Origin: Micromussa lordhowensis
Lineage: Eukaryota > Cnidaria > Anthozoa > Scleractinia > Lobophylliidae
DNA length: 64,000 bases
NCBI GenBank assembly: GCA_964020085.1
Contig: OZ026607.1
Span: 12,613,782-12,677,781, forward strand
Direction of reading: 5' to 3'
Shown: piece by piece, positions 11,108-23,023 of the stretch
Position numbering within the stretch: the first letter of the stretch is position 1
How the letters are laid out: the number at the start of each line of letters is the position of its first letter
The notes under the pieces: generated by a model
What the model was told of the DNA's origin: nothing
The model's database searches: none
The model's input: only the letters and a program-made list of their open reading frames with translations
Made by a program: the position numbers and the translations under genes

Positions 11108-14100
11108 CTATTGGCCAACATTGCCACCGGTGGCCCCATGAGACACCTTGCGCACGTAGTACACGTCATAAGGGAGGAGCGGCACCGGGCGCAATGGATA
11201 TGAGACGTATGGCGGAGAGTAACCTGCTGAGCGTACCTCTGTAAAGAAAAAAGAAGGCATACAGTACAATTAACCAAAACCCTTATTTTTCTATAAAAAT
11301 AAGTAGCTTTCTATATTTCGCTTGTTGAGCAGACAAAACAAGAAGATTAATCATGAATAGTTTGTAAATGACATCTGACGGCGCGGTAGATGGACGGAAT
11401 GTATGGCTCGGCGATGGTTGGTATGTATGGCTGGGAGATTTCTGGATGTTTGGCGCCGCGACGTAAACTGAACGTCATTCTATAAAAAGGCATACAGTAC
11501 AATTGAACAAAACTCCGTGTCTTTCTGTAAACAATGGTGTCTTTTTATATTATATGCGTGGCTACAGAATTTGACTTACCAGCAGCAGCTTGTAAATCTT
11601 ACCTAGTGTAAAGTGTAGAGGACTTCTTGCTGCATGTTTCGTTTATTCATCTAGTTTTTTTCATTATGCATCGGTACCCCCCGCACTCCTCCCTCCCCTT
11701 GTTAGTCGGTGTTAAGTATAGCCCAGGTTACACTCCTCTGAATTTCAGTTCGCGCGGTGACTCTAGAGTGCTCAAACTGTATAAACAGCGAGCGAAATAC
11801 AATTATGTATACAATGTGCCCTCCCGGTTATATATATATTACGGTAACTTATAACTTGTACTGTGGAAAAAGTTAACTACTAGAAGGACTTATTACTAGA
11901 GTAACCGAGATCTTTATCTTAATTAAAAAGTTAAAAAGACGTTCTCTGGTTAAAAATACGAGCTTTCGATTGCCAGTCTGCAATCTTTAAAAGCGAAGTG
12001 TAAAGAGCGGAGGTAAAAATAAATATACAAAAAGGTGAGAAAATAACGAACAAATAAATAAATATACAAATACAAAAGAAATACTTGTGTGACAATAAAA
12101 TGCAAATAACATGGATAACATTATAACAAAATTGAGTATTGTCTTGGCAACTGCGTAGAATTATTGTCTGCCTGGCTAGTAATTGCAGTGTGCCAAGACT
12201 CCAGCGTTTTTCTTACGCGTGAATTGCTTCTGTCGATAACGCGTGCATTCTCAAAATCAATAGTGTGGCCTTCGAGCCAAGTAGGCTGGCAATATTGGAA
12301 CCATTTTTAAAAACTTTGGTGTTTCGTATGTGCTCCTTTTTTCTAGTGTGTAAGCATCTACCCGTTTCTCCGATGTAAGGAGATTTTGTAGACAACATCC
12401 GTTTGCCGATCTAATGGAGGTCTAGATTTGGGGACGCAAATTCCTGTTGCAGGGTCTTAACCGGTCTGGTGGTGGCTCGGATGCCATTGTTGTTGAGAAT
12501 TCTTGTAAGTGGTTCAGTTACACCTTTGATGTATGGTAAAACTGCGAAACCATTTTGGGAGTCTGGTGGTTCTGTCCACCTAAAAAACATCCCCACCAAC
12601 TGTTCAGGGGAAGGAATGGCTTCAGGGGTCGATTTCTTCTTTAAGATTTTGGACATAGTTGCTGATGGGTAGCCATTTGATTTTAACGCAGAGACGTAGG
12701 TCAGCTCTTTCCTTACTCTTTCAGCGGTGCTCGGGAGGTTGAGTGCCCGATTTAGAAGGGTAGAGGCGGTACTTTTTTGTGTTTTAACTCGTGATGAGAG
12801 TTAAAGTCCAGGTATCTGTCAGTATGTGTGGGCTTTCGATAGACACCGATAATGACTGCCCCAATCTTTCTTCTTATCAAGGTGTCAAGAAAGGAATTTG
12901 GGTAAATCTTTAATCTTTATCTTAGTTTCTATATATTTGCATGTACAAGAGGTAGAACCCACCTCGTCTGCCATTCGTTTGAGTCCCGAGACCAACATTA
13001 CCCAAGTTGGTTCCGTGTTGACCAGTGGTAGGGCCACTGAACGAGATATCCTGCTGGTCGTTCAGTCCTGTTTCTATAGAAATAGAAGGACATAATGGAA
13101 CTATGTAGAAACTATAACAACATATGTACGACTATGGGGCCTTGCGAAAGTTTATTGAGCAAATGTTATCACATATATCTCTTTCGAGATTTGTTTTTTA
13201 GGTGCTCAAAACTAATCATGTTTTAAGATTCAGATCCATGAAAAATAGGTCCTCTTTTTCTTTCATTGTTAATTAATGGAATTGGCACCTCCACTTTTAG
13301 GCTTGACTAAGTGAATACATTATAAAGCAGCTAGAATTTTTGTTCAAACCCTGTCATAAATCCAAAGACAACGGAAGAAAACTGTTTTCATGCTCAGTAT
13401 AACTTGTTGCAAGAGTAACGAAGATCTTTATCTTAGTTTCTATATATTTGCATGTACAAAAAGTATAACCCATAGTAATATCCATATCCATATCCGTTGT
13501 TCGTTTGACTCCCGAGACCAACATTACCCAAGTTGGTTCCGTGTTGACCAGTGGTAGGGCCACTGAACGAGATATCCTGTTGGTCGTTCAGTCCTGTTTG
13601 TATAGAAATAGAAGGACATAATGGAACTATGTAGAAACTATAACAACATATGTATGACCCCGGCGGCCTAACGAAATTTAATTGAGCATATGTTATCACA
13701 TATATCTCTTTCGAGATTTGTTTTTTTATGTGCTCAAAACTAATCATGTTTTAAGATTCAGATCCATGAAAAATAAGTCCTCTTTTTCTTTCATTGTTAA
13801 TTAATGGAATTGGCACCTTCACTTTTAGGCTTGACTAAGTGAATACATTATAAAGCAGCTAGAATTTTTGTTCAAAGCCTGTCATAAATCCAAAGACAAT
13901 GGAAGAAAACTGTTTTCAAGCTCAGTATAACTTGTTGCAAGAGTAACGAAGATCTTTATCTTAGTTTCTATATATTTGCATGTACAAAAAGTATAACCCA
14001 CCTCGTCTGCCATAGTAATATCCATATCCATATCCGTTGTTCGTTTGACTCCCGAGACCAACATTACCCAAGTTGGTTCCGTGTTGACCAGTGGTAGGGC

Positions 14101-17100
14101 CACTGAACGAGATATCCTGTTGGTCGTTCAGTCCTGTTTGTATAGAAATAGAAGGACATAATGGAACTATGTAGAAACTATAACAACATATGTATGACCC
14201 CGGTGACCTAACGAAATTTAATTGAGCAAATGTTATCACATATATCTCTATCGAGACTTGTTTTGTTAGGTGCTCAAAACTGATCATGTTTTAAGATTCG
14301 GATCCATGAAAAACAAGTCCTCTTATTCCTTCATTGTTAATTATTGCAATTCGCACCTCCACTTTTAGGCTTGACCAAGTGAATGCGTTATAAAGCAGCT
14401 GGATTTTTTGTTCAAAAGCCGGGTATTAATCCAAAGACAATAGAAGAAAAACGTTTTCATGCTCTTTATAACTTGTTACAAGAGTAACCGAGATATTTAT
14501 CTTAGTTTCTATATATTTGCATGTATAAAAAGTATAACCCACCTCGTCTGCCATAGTAATATCCATATCCATATCCGTTGTTCGTTTGACTCCCGAGACC
14601 AACATTACCCAAGTTGGTTCCGTGTTGACCAGTGGTAGGGCCACTGAACGAGATATCCTGTTGGTCGTTCAGTCCTGTTTGTATAGAAATAGAAGGACAT
14701 AATGGAACTATGTAGAAACTATAACAACATATGTATGACCCCGGCGGCCTAACGAAATTTAATTGAGCAAATGTTATCACATATATCTCTTTCGAGATTT
14801 GTTTTTTTATGTGCTCAAAACTGATCATGTTTTAAGATTCAGATCCATGAAAATAAGTCCTCTTTTTCTTTCATTGTTAATTAATGGAATTGGCACCTTC
14901 ACTTTTAGGCTTGACTAAGTGAATACATTATAAAGCAGCTAGAATTTTTGTTCAAAGCCTGTCATAAATCCAAAGACAATGGAAGAAAACTGTTTTCAAG
15001 CTCAGTATAACTTGTTGCAAGAGTAACGAAGATCTTTATCTTAGTTTCTATATATTTGCATGTACAAAAAGTATAACCCACCTCGTCTGCCATAGTAATA
15101 TCCATATCCATATCCGTTGTTCGTTTGACTCCCGAGACCAACATTACCCAAGTTGGTTCCGTGTTGACCAGTGGTAGGGCCACTGAACGAGATATCCTGT
15201 TGGTCGTTCAGTCCTGTTTGTATAGAAATAGAAGGACATAATGGAACTATGTAGAAACTATAACAACATATGTATGACCCCGGTGACCTAACGAAATTTA
15301 ATTGAGCAAATGTTGTCACATATATCTCTATCGAGACTTGTTTTGTTAGGTGCTCAAAACTGATCATGTTTTAAGATTCGGATCCATGAAAAACAAGTCC
15401 TCTTATTCCTTCATTGTTAATTATTGCAATTCGCACCTCCACTTTTAGGCTTGACCAAGTGAATGCGTTATAAAGCAGCTGGATTTTTTGTTCAAAAGCC
15501 GGGTATTAATCCAAAGACAATGGAAGAAAAACGTTTTCATGCTCTTTATAACTTGTTTCAAGAGTAACCGAGATATTTATCTTAGTTTCTATATATTTGC
15601 ATGTATAAAAAGTATAACCCACCTCGTCTTCCATAGTACTATCCATATCCATATCCGTTGTTCGTTTGACTCCCGAGACCAACATTACCCAAGTTGGTTC
15701 CGTGTTGACCAGTGGTAGGGCCACTGAACGAGATATCCTGTTGGTCGTTCAGTCCTGTTTGTATAGAAATAGAAGGACATAATGGAACTATGTAGAAACT
15801 ATAACAACATATGTATGACCCCGGCGGCCTAACGAAATTTAATTGAGCATATGTTATCACATATATCTCTTTCGAGATTTGTTTTTTTATGTGCTCAAAA
15901 CTAATCATGTTTTAAGATTCAGATCCATGAAAAATAAGTCCTCTTTTTCTTTCATTGTTAATTAATGGAATTGGCACCTTCACTTTTAGGCTTGACTAAG
16001 TGAATACATTATAAAGCAGCTAGAATTTTTGTTCAAAGCCTGTCATAAATCCAAAGACAATGGAAGAAAACTGTTTTCAAGCTCAGTATAACTTGTTGCA
16101 AGAGTAACGAAGATCTTTATCTTAGTTTCTATATATTTGCATGTACAAAAAGTATAACCCACCTCGTCTGCCATAGTAATATCCATATCCATATCCGTTG
16201 TTCGTTTGACTCCCGAGACCAACATTACCCAAGTTGGTTCCGTGTTGACCAGTGGTAGGGCCACTGAACGAGATATCCTGTTGGTCGTTCAGTCCTGTTT
16301 GTATAGAAATAGAAGGACATAATGGAACTATGTAGAAACTATAACAACATATGTATGACCCCGGTGACCTAACGAAATTTAATTGAGCAAATGTTATCAC
16401 ATATATCTCTATCGAGACTTGTTTTGTTAGGTGCTCAAAACTGATCATGTTTTAAGATTCGGATCCATGAAAAACAAGTCCTCTTATTCCTTCATTGTTA
16501 ATTATTGCAATTCGCACCTCCACTTTTAGGCTTGACCAAGTGAATGCGTTATAAAGCAGCTGGATTTTTTGTTCAAAAGCCGGGTATTAATCCAAAGACA
16601 ATCGAAGAAAAACGTTTTCATGCTCTTTATAACTTGTTACAAGAGTAACCGAGATATTTACCTTAGTTTCTATATATTTGCATGTATAAAAAGTATAACC
16701 CACCTCGTCTGCCATAGTAATATCCATATCCATATCCGTTGTTCGTTTGACTCCCGAGACCAACATTACCCAAGTTGGTTCCGTGTTGACCAGTGGTAGG
16801 GCCACTGAACGAGATATCCTGTTGGTCGTTCAGTCCTGTTTGTATAGAAATAGAAGGACATAATGAAACTATGTAGAAACTATAACAACATATGTATGAC
16901 CCCGGCGGCCTAACGAAATTTAATTGAGCAAATGTTATCACATATATCTCTTTCGAGATTTGTTTTTTTATGTGCTCAAAACTGATCATGTTTTAAGATT
17001 CAGATCCATGAAAAATAAGTCCTCTTTTTCTTTCATTGTTAATTAATGGAATTGGCACCTTCACTTTTAGGCTTGACTAAGTGAATACATTATAAAGCAG

Positions 17101-20100
17101 CTAGAATTTTTGTTCAAAGCCTGTCATAAATCCAAAGACAATGGAAGAAAACTGTTTTCAAGCTCAGTATAACTTGTTGCAAGAGTAACGGAGATCTTTA
17201 TCTTAGTTTCTATATATTTGCATGTACAAAAAATATAACCCACCTCGTCTGCCATAGTAATATCCATATCCATATCCGTTGTTCGTTTGACTCCCGAGAC
17301 CAACATTACCCAAGTTGGTTCCGTGTTGACCAGTGGTAGGGCCACTGAACGAGATATCCTGTTGGTCGTTCAGTCCTGTTTGTATAGAAATAGAAGGACA
17401 TAATGGAACTATGTAGAAACTATAACAACATATGTATGACCCCGGTGACCTAACGAAATTTAATTGAGCAAATGTTATCACATAATTCTCTATCGAGACT
17501 TGTTTTGTTAGGTGCTCAAAACTGATCATGTTTTAAGATTCGGATCCATGAAAAACAAGTCCTCCTATTCCTTCATTGTTAATTATTGCAATTCGCACCT
17601 CCACTTTTAGGCTTGACCAAGTGAATGCGTTATAAAGCAGCTGGATTTTTTGTTCAAAAGCCGGGTATTAATCCAAAGACAATGGAAGAAAAACGTTTTC
17701 ATGCTCTTTATAACTTGTTACAAGAGTAACCGAGATATTTATCTTAGCTTCTATATATTTGCATCTACAAGAAGAACCCACCTCGTCTGCCGTTCGTTTG
17801 ACTCCCGAGACCAACATTACCGAAGTTGGTTCCGTGTTGACCGGTTGTAGGGCCACTGAACGAGATATCCTGTTGGTCGTTCAGCCCTGTTTCTATAGAA
17901 ATAAAAGGACATAAGGGTACTAAGTAATGACTATCACAGCATATGTTTACCCCTGGCGGCCTTGCGAAAGTTGATAGAGCAAATGTTATCACATATATCC
18001 TGTTGGTCGTTCAGTCCTGTTTCTATAGAAATAAAAGGACATAATGAACTATGTAGAAACTATAACAACCTATGTATGATCCTGGGGCCTTGCGAAAGTT
18101 TATTGAGCAAATGTTATCACATATATCTCTATCGAGACTTGTTTTGTTAGGTGCTCAAAACTAATCATGTTTTAAGATTCAGATCCATGAAAAATAAGTC
18201 CTCTTTTTCCTTCATTGTTAATTAATGGAATTGCCATCTCCACTTTTAGGCTTCACTAAGTTAATGCGTTATAAAGCAGCTGGATTTTTTGTTCAAAGCC
18301 TGTCATAAATCCAAAGACAATGGAAGAAAAACGTTTTCATGCTCAGTATTACTTGTTGCAAGAGTAACGGAGATCTTTATCTTAGTTTCTATATATTTGC
18401 ATGTACAAAAAGTGTAACCCACCTCGTCTGCCATAGTAATATCCATATCCATATCCCTTGTTCGTTTGAGTCCCGAGACCAACATTACCCAAGTTGGTTC
18501 CTTGTTGACCAGTGGTAGTGCCACTAAACGAGATATCCCGTTGGTCGTTCAGTCGTATTTCTGTAGAAATAAGAGGATATAATGGAACTAAGTAGAAACT
18601 ATGAAAAAATATGTATAACCCTGGCGGCCTTGCGAAAGTTGATAGAGCAAATGTTATCAAATATACCTCTATCGAGACTTGTTTTGTTAGCTGCTCAAAA
18701 CTGATCATGTTTTCAGTTGCAGATCCATGTAAAACAAGTCCTCTTTTTCCTTCATTGTTAAATATTGCAATTCGCAGCTCCAGGTTTAGGCTTGGTTAAA
18801 TATATATATTTTAGACCAAAAAGACATTTTTTTTTGAAAACTGGGAATCAATTCAAAGACGATAGAGGAAAAAAGTTTTCATGCTCTGTATAACTTGTTG
18901 CTAGAGTAACCGAGATCTTTATCTTAGCTTCTATATATTTGCATCTACCAGAAGTAGAACGCACCTCGTCTGCCATTCGTTTGAGTCCCGAGGCCAACAT
19001 TACCCAAGTTGGTTCCGTGTTGACCAGTGGTAGGGCCACTGAACGAGATATCCTGTTGATCGTTCAGTCCTGTTTCTATGAAAATAAAAGGACATAATAG
19101 AACAATGTAGAAACTATAACAACATATGTATGACCCCGGCGGCCTAACGAAAGTTTATCGAGCAAATGTTATCACATATATCTCTATCGAGACTTGTTTT
19201 GCTAGCTGCTCAAAACTGATCATGTTTTAAGATTCATATGGATAAAAAAACAAGTCCTCTTTTTCCTTCACCACATCGCACCACATCGCATCCTACGGGA
19301 TACAAATTTTATACACGAAAAAAGTAGGGATTGTCTTTTTCATATTTCGAAACTCGTCTGGTAGATTTCTATGAAAAACGATGTCCGACTTCATCAGTTA
19401 TCATTTATTCTCCGATTTGCTCTTTGTGCTCATGTTGACGTCCCAAAATATCGAACAACAGTGATGTTTTCCTTTAAGCGCGCGCTGATTACTTGAGGTT
19501 TCGTCCTTAGCCGCGCGCGTGTGATCGTAAAACTATAGGGAGCCACCTTAAGTAACATTCTTTTATTATATAAACACTAGTGAAATACCAGGATTGTTCC
19601 TTTCATTAAAAAATCGTATCTTCATCGCACGCTGTGAAAATACTGTTTTTATCACGTGTGAAGATATTAAAAAGATCACCATTGCCATGGTTAAATAATA
19701 ACTTTAGCTGAACCTAGATGTGTTGCTCTGTGATCGAAACATCATCCTATATTCCTCTTATATCTTCAGAAATCATCGGCAATCATCGGGTATTTTCGGA
19801 AAATGTTTGGGAATGATTGTCTGACCTTCGGACAACTTTTGGAGAATCTTCGGAACGTGTTGGAAAATCAGCGGAAAATCGTAAAAGAGGTCGTCATTAG
19901 TAAGTTTATATAATAAACAGAACTTTACATGCCCGCTTGTGGATACGAATTTTATCTTGTCTTTATCTTTATCTTATCGTGTTCAACTCGATATCTCACT
20001 CGATTGCTGTGCTTACTCGTGTACCGAGTTGAACAATCGAAGATAAAGTTCGTACGCGCGCATGTAATATCCTCTATTTCTACGATTTTGACCAGTTTCC

Positions 20101-20533
20101 CTTTAAAAATATAATTAGGGACAGATTGTCTCTTGCATCTGGAACTGACTGCACTAAACACGCTGTAAAAGGATTCGGTAACAATTTAAGGTCTATACGT
20201 GATGGCGTAGTTGACTGACCATAACGCTCAGCAAATGGTCATGAACCGCTGGCGAGCAATTTGAGTTCTTGTTAAAAGTGATATTGAATCTAAAAATCTA
20301 AGAGAAGCCGAGTGGTACACTAACCAGAATTTTTGTCTTTGCCTTGATCTTCATCCTGTTAAAGAAAAAAATAATCATTTGTGGGAAACAACTCAAAGCA
20401 ACAAATGATGCTCTTGTTAGAAACCAGACAAATTACAGAGATATGAAGATGACTTGTTTACCTGAGCATGTTTATCGAGAGGGAATGACGCCACCAAGGC
20501 CCAAGTTATTATGAAGAAACCAAAGCACTTCAT
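11108..20533 (-). CDS. Gene C: secreted protein with tandem cassette exons
   Basis: Paralogue of genes A and B. Exon 1 (20533-20462) encodes a 24-residue signal peptide starting MKCFGFFIITWALVAS. Exon 2 (20355-20325) encodes DEDQGKDKNS and leaves phase 1. Then come twelve phase 1-1 cassette exons (listed under the array). The terminal exon (11238-11108) encodes 43 residues, Pro/Tyr-rich then GATGGNVGQ. Because every cassette is phase 1-1, any number can be joined in frame. Using the ten undamaged copies gives 492 residues by my count. Each repeat starts GLNDQQDISFSGPTTGQHG, continues NLGNVGLGSQTN and ends either GRR or NGYGYGYYYGRR. GRR before the next repeat is a dibasic site with an amidation Gly, so processing into many peptides is plausible; a Gly/Tyr-rich structural secreted protein is the alternative. 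No family recognised. The intron before the terminal exon carries a Penelope fragment. Confidence 0.7.
11370..11476 (-). other. Candidate extra or relic terminal exon in gene C
   Basis: Similar to the terminal exon of genes A and B (both contain GTTTACGTCGC and ATTCCGTCCATCTACCG). With an acceptor at TTCAG near 11,463 and phase 1 it reads open, Pro/Ser/His-rich. In another frame it gives PYIPTIAEPYIPSIYR, like PYIQEPDIPSIYRRP of gene A. No good donor follows. Likely the ancestral terminal exon, now replaced by 11238-11108 or used alternatively. Confidence 0.35.
11627..12129. other. Intron of gene C, AT-rich, nothing recognised
   Basis: Simple AT-rich sequence with TATATATATA and A-rich runs. 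About 11,880-11,960 has a short stretch resembling the intron part of the array units (AGAGTAACCGAGATCTTTATCTTA). Confidence 0.4.
12130..12900 (-). mobile_element. Penelope-like element fragment (RT tail and GIY-YIG end)
   Basis: Minus-strand pieces: IGVYRKPTHTDRYLDFNSHH (about 12,790-12,890), typical of the end of Penelope reverse transcriptase; LPYIKGVTEPLTRILNNNGI (12,411-12,656); then YIGETGRCLHTRKKEHIRNT (12,213-12,398), the GIY-YIG endonuclease signature. Frames are broken between them and the 5' part is missing: it stops abruptly at about 12,900 where the tandem array begins. A dead 5'-truncated copy inside the intron before the gene C terminal exon. Confidence 0.8.
13472..13593 (-). 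pseudogene. Cassette copy 2 with lost splice donor
   Basis: Compared with its neighbours it lacks 12 bases (GGCAGACGAGGT) that encode the Gly-Arg-Arg end and contain the donor site. The frame runs on into the intron. This copy can probably not be spliced as a normal cassette. Confidence 0.75.
15623..15754 (-). pseudogene. Cassette copy 6 with in-frame stop
   Basis: In the Gly-Tyr run one TAT codon has become TAG (GGATATGGATAGTACTATGG), so inclusion of this exon would end the protein inside the array. Splice sites are intact, so the copy would have to be skipped. Confidence 0.8.
17993..18130 (-). repeat. Truncated array unit with partial cassette
   Basis: Only the acceptor and the first bases of a cassette (about 18,000-18,020) are present; the sequence then jumps into intron sequence of another unit (ATATGTGATAACATTTGCTC). 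A deletion product inside the array. Confidence 0.7.
18423..18560 (-). CDS. Cassette copy 11 with acceptor shifted by six bases
   Basis: The usual acceptor AAACAG is AAATAC here. A good AG (TTATTTCTACAG) lies six bases further upstream and keeps phase 1, adding two residues (EIRLND instead of GLND). The copy is also more diverged (QRDISFSGTTTGQQG, TNKGYGYGYYYGRR). It belongs to gene C. Confidence 0.6.
19291..20320. other. Intron of gene C between exon 2 and the array
   Basis: No coding signal. Contains CACCACATCG repeats at about 19,270-19,290 and an ATCATCGG/TTCGGAA-rich stretch at 19,760-19,880 resembling 41,680-41,740. Confidence 0.4.
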
Positions 20534-21890
20534 ATTCCTTGAAAGATAAACAAGTGAAATATGCAGGTGTTATATTAGTTGATTAAAGCTGTGTCACGTT
20601 AAAGCGACACAAAAATCAAAATCAGTTGGTAAAAAATGTGAAAACCCTTTAAATTGCCATGTCTTCATACGTCGTTATCTAAGGGCTAATGAGCACCAGT
20701 ACTTCCCGGGCAGACAATAGAAGAAATGAATCGAGAACGACAATCAGAGCTACATGTAAATTTACACAATTCTCATCTTTGATCCGTCATTTTTAGTCTC
20801 CCACTTCCAATCTGAAACTTTCTCAGGATACCAATCAATAACGAAAATTGATTCGTAATTGACTCACTTATACAATCCTAGCGGAGCTCCTGCACGCCAA
20901 AGGCGAGCGAGCGGAGCCCGAATCTGAATCTGAAATTGACCGCTGACTTCATTCTCGCGGGCTTAAGTTAGATTATTAGGCTGGGGGGCAGGAGGGAGTA
21001 TGCGCAATGAAAAATTTCTGAAACAAATAGCCTCTATCAGATTTTTCACTGTTCTTACGACATACCCCTTGCACGATCGTGTTTTGGAAAGTCCCTGATA
21101 TGCCTGGTTCGCACTTAGCACGCTACATATATCAGTTTATCTTTTTTTCAGCTCGTAAGCGGGCGGAATTCGACAAATCCTACAATCTGATTGGTTCCTG
21201 GAACAGTCGGAATTCTCTTATACGGACCTTTATAGCGGGCGGAATCCATCGAGTTGATCTATTTTCGTGAATGATTTAGCGGTTATCTTCAATCTTTCCC
21301 CCTATTTACACTTCCATAGACGATAAATCAACGGAAGTTTATCTCTATTCACCTTTAGATGGCAAGGAAAGTTACTGTAAGTAAATTCAATCGAATTTCT
21401 TGAAGTTGTGAGAGTTTGTTTGGCTGTTTGTTGCTCGGCGCTGTAATGGCAATTTTAGTCGAGTTTCCCCCTCTAATCGTTTCTGTATTTGAGAGAATTG
21501 CTGTGCAGTACACTTAGCGAATTTCCTCGATATCTGCTACTCAATTTACGGTAGAAAAGTCTAATTTACTCGAGTGATTCGCAATGATCCACAAAAACTG
21601 TTTTTGTAGTACAAGTTCAAACTTTGCATGAAATTTCACACCGGGAAAACAATTTTGGAGACCTAAACTGGGGAACTTAACGCACTGACATAAAGTAGTT
21701 CGAAATAAATCCGTTCTTTAATACACCTTTCTTCGGATAGTATCTGATTTACTCGCTCGTTCGCTCGTTAGATTTTTTGCGAACGGTTTGTAGACGGCGC
21801 GTAAGCCGATTCAATGGCAAAGTTGCGTAAACAAACCCACAAGCCACACACCCACAAGGCAGTTCAAGGCAAGAAGAAAAAGATAAAAAT
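20534..21890. other. Upstream intron of gene C, no gene seen
   Basis: Follows the acceptor (CTTGTTTATCTTTCAAG) of the signal-peptide exon. Only short frames without domains. Confidence 0.4.
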
Positions 21891-22016
21891 GTTATTGGCC
21901 GGCTTAGGGTCGGTCAGTATAGGGAAAAACTGTGACCTTGGGCTTGAAAATGCAGCATTTTCAAGACCTCGGTCACAGTTTTTCCCTATACTGACCGACC
22001 CTAAGCCGGCCAATAA
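21891..22016. repeat. 126-bp near-perfect palindrome (foldback MITE)
   Basis: Arms of about 62 bases (starting GTTATTGGCCGGCTTAGGGT) pair almost completely with no real spacer. Mismatches are confined to a short stretch near the centre. Confidence 0.85.
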
Positions 22017-22080
22017 CATATATATCGTAACCATTTACTAAATTAAGTCAAGAATCTTGGATTTTTTAGACGATTAATAA

Positions 22081-22184
22081 TGGTAATTGAACTGAGTGGA
22101 GTGCAATTTGGTCAGCGCGTGTTCGATTTGAAATCACAAGTATGATTTCAGACCAAAATTGCACGACCCGAAGTTCAATTACCA
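22081..22184. repeat. 104-bp MITE with terminal inverted repeats
   Basis: Ends TGGTAATTGAACT and AGTTCAATTACCA, with inner complementary blocks (GTGCAATTTGGTC and GACCAAAATTGCAC). Confidence 0.75.
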
Positions 22185-22234
22185 CTTTATTAGATCCATT
22201 TTTAAATCGCACATTTTCATAGTCTAAATTTTGG

Positions 22235-22480
22235 TCAGGACATACATTTATTGAACCAAGATGCCAAATTTGCCAAACAATGGCTTTTTTGTCTTTTATT
22301 TCCCTGCAATGTGATTGGTGAGTTTAAAAAAGCCCTAAAATCTGATTCGTTGTTTTGTTTTACTGTCCCATTTTCATTGGCTGAGAAAAAGATTTGATTT
22401 AGAGTAAAAGATAGTGCGATTTGTGAATAAATCGCACCGCTGAGAACCAGGCACATTACAAGGATAACCAGTGATTTCAA
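22235..22480 (-). CDS. Possible small secreted protein, uncertain
   Basis: An 81-codon frame starting MKSLVILVMCLVLSG, a good signal-peptide profile, then mostly polar sequence with two Cys near the end. A GT directly follows the signal segment (CTCAGCG then GTGCGA), so it may be a first exon. It lies in the inferred long 5' intron of gene C. It could equally be chance; no family recognised. Confidence 0.25.
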   Translation of the reverse strand: MKSLVILVMCLVLSGAIYSQIALSFTLNQIFFSANENGTVKQNNESDFRAFLNSPITLQGNKRQKSHCLANLASWFNKCMS

Positions 22481-22594
22481 AATGCATGTAATAAATAGCT
22501 AAACAACCTCGCCAAGATTTAGGTCTTTGGGGATTTTAAACGCGCGTTATTCAGAAAAGTATTTCACCTAAGTTTATAGAGCTTTTTATGGGGA

Positions 22595-22633
22595 CGCCAT
22601 GTTGGTGCCTTTCGGAGAGACACCAACATGGCG
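22595..22633. repeat. Short inverted repeat
   Basis: CGCCATGTTGGTG and its exact complement separated by 13 bases. Confidence 0.6.
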
Positions 22634-23023
22634 GCCGTAAAGTAACCATAACATCTGTCATTGAGTTTTGCATTGAAACGTAAAATTATTACTCTAGGGT
22701 TCCAACGCAATAAAAGTAATAATTCTTCTAGTGCAAGAACTTTTCAGTAAGAAAAACCGTGAGCGATAAGTCCTCTTTTGACCTACGCGAGAGACTTGGC
22801 ACGCAACTCATAAACGTGGAAATTCAAACGTCCTCTGTAACAAAATGAGGAACCCTGTCAAGCTTAAACGTTGAAAATGGTCGCGTCTTTAGAGGGTCTT
22901 CAGAAGTCTCGTCGAGAATTACGTAGGCAATTTTTATGATAGCTTATACGTGGTATGGTTTGTTAAAATTTAACCGGAAAAAAAAAAACGAAGCTACACG
23001 TTTAACAATTACATGCCCACAAT

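Larger units (their letters stand above)
12903..19290 (-). repeat. Tandem array of about 540-bp units with cassette exons
   Basis: Cassette exons (minus strand), in genomic order: 13067-12963 (short), 13593-about 13472 (long, donor lost), 14133-14002, 14674-14543, 15213-15082, 15754-15623 (stop), 16294-16163, 16835-16704, 17375-17244 (all long), 17886-17782 (short), 18560-18423 (long, shifted acceptor), 19069-18965 (short). Long cassettes are 132 nt (44 codons), short ones 105 nt (35 codons, no GYGYGYYY). Acceptor is usually AAACAG, donor CGAG then GTGGG. Spacing of long copies is 539-541 bp. Two intron types alternate (TTAATGGAATTGGCACC versus TTATTGCAATTCGCACC), so the middle of the array is a dimeric repeat of about 1,081 bp. 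Confidence 0.9.

Noticed and set aside
13354..17529. Series of 72-108 codon minus-strand frames over the array taken as separate small genes
   Set aside because: Their start codons lie in intron sequence and they read through the cassette's splice acceptor and donor. They are periodic only because the units are.
12903..19290. Regular repeats as a CRISPR-like array
   Set aside because: Units are about 540 bp, nearly identical throughout, in a eukaryotic context with exons; there are no short repeats with unique spacers.
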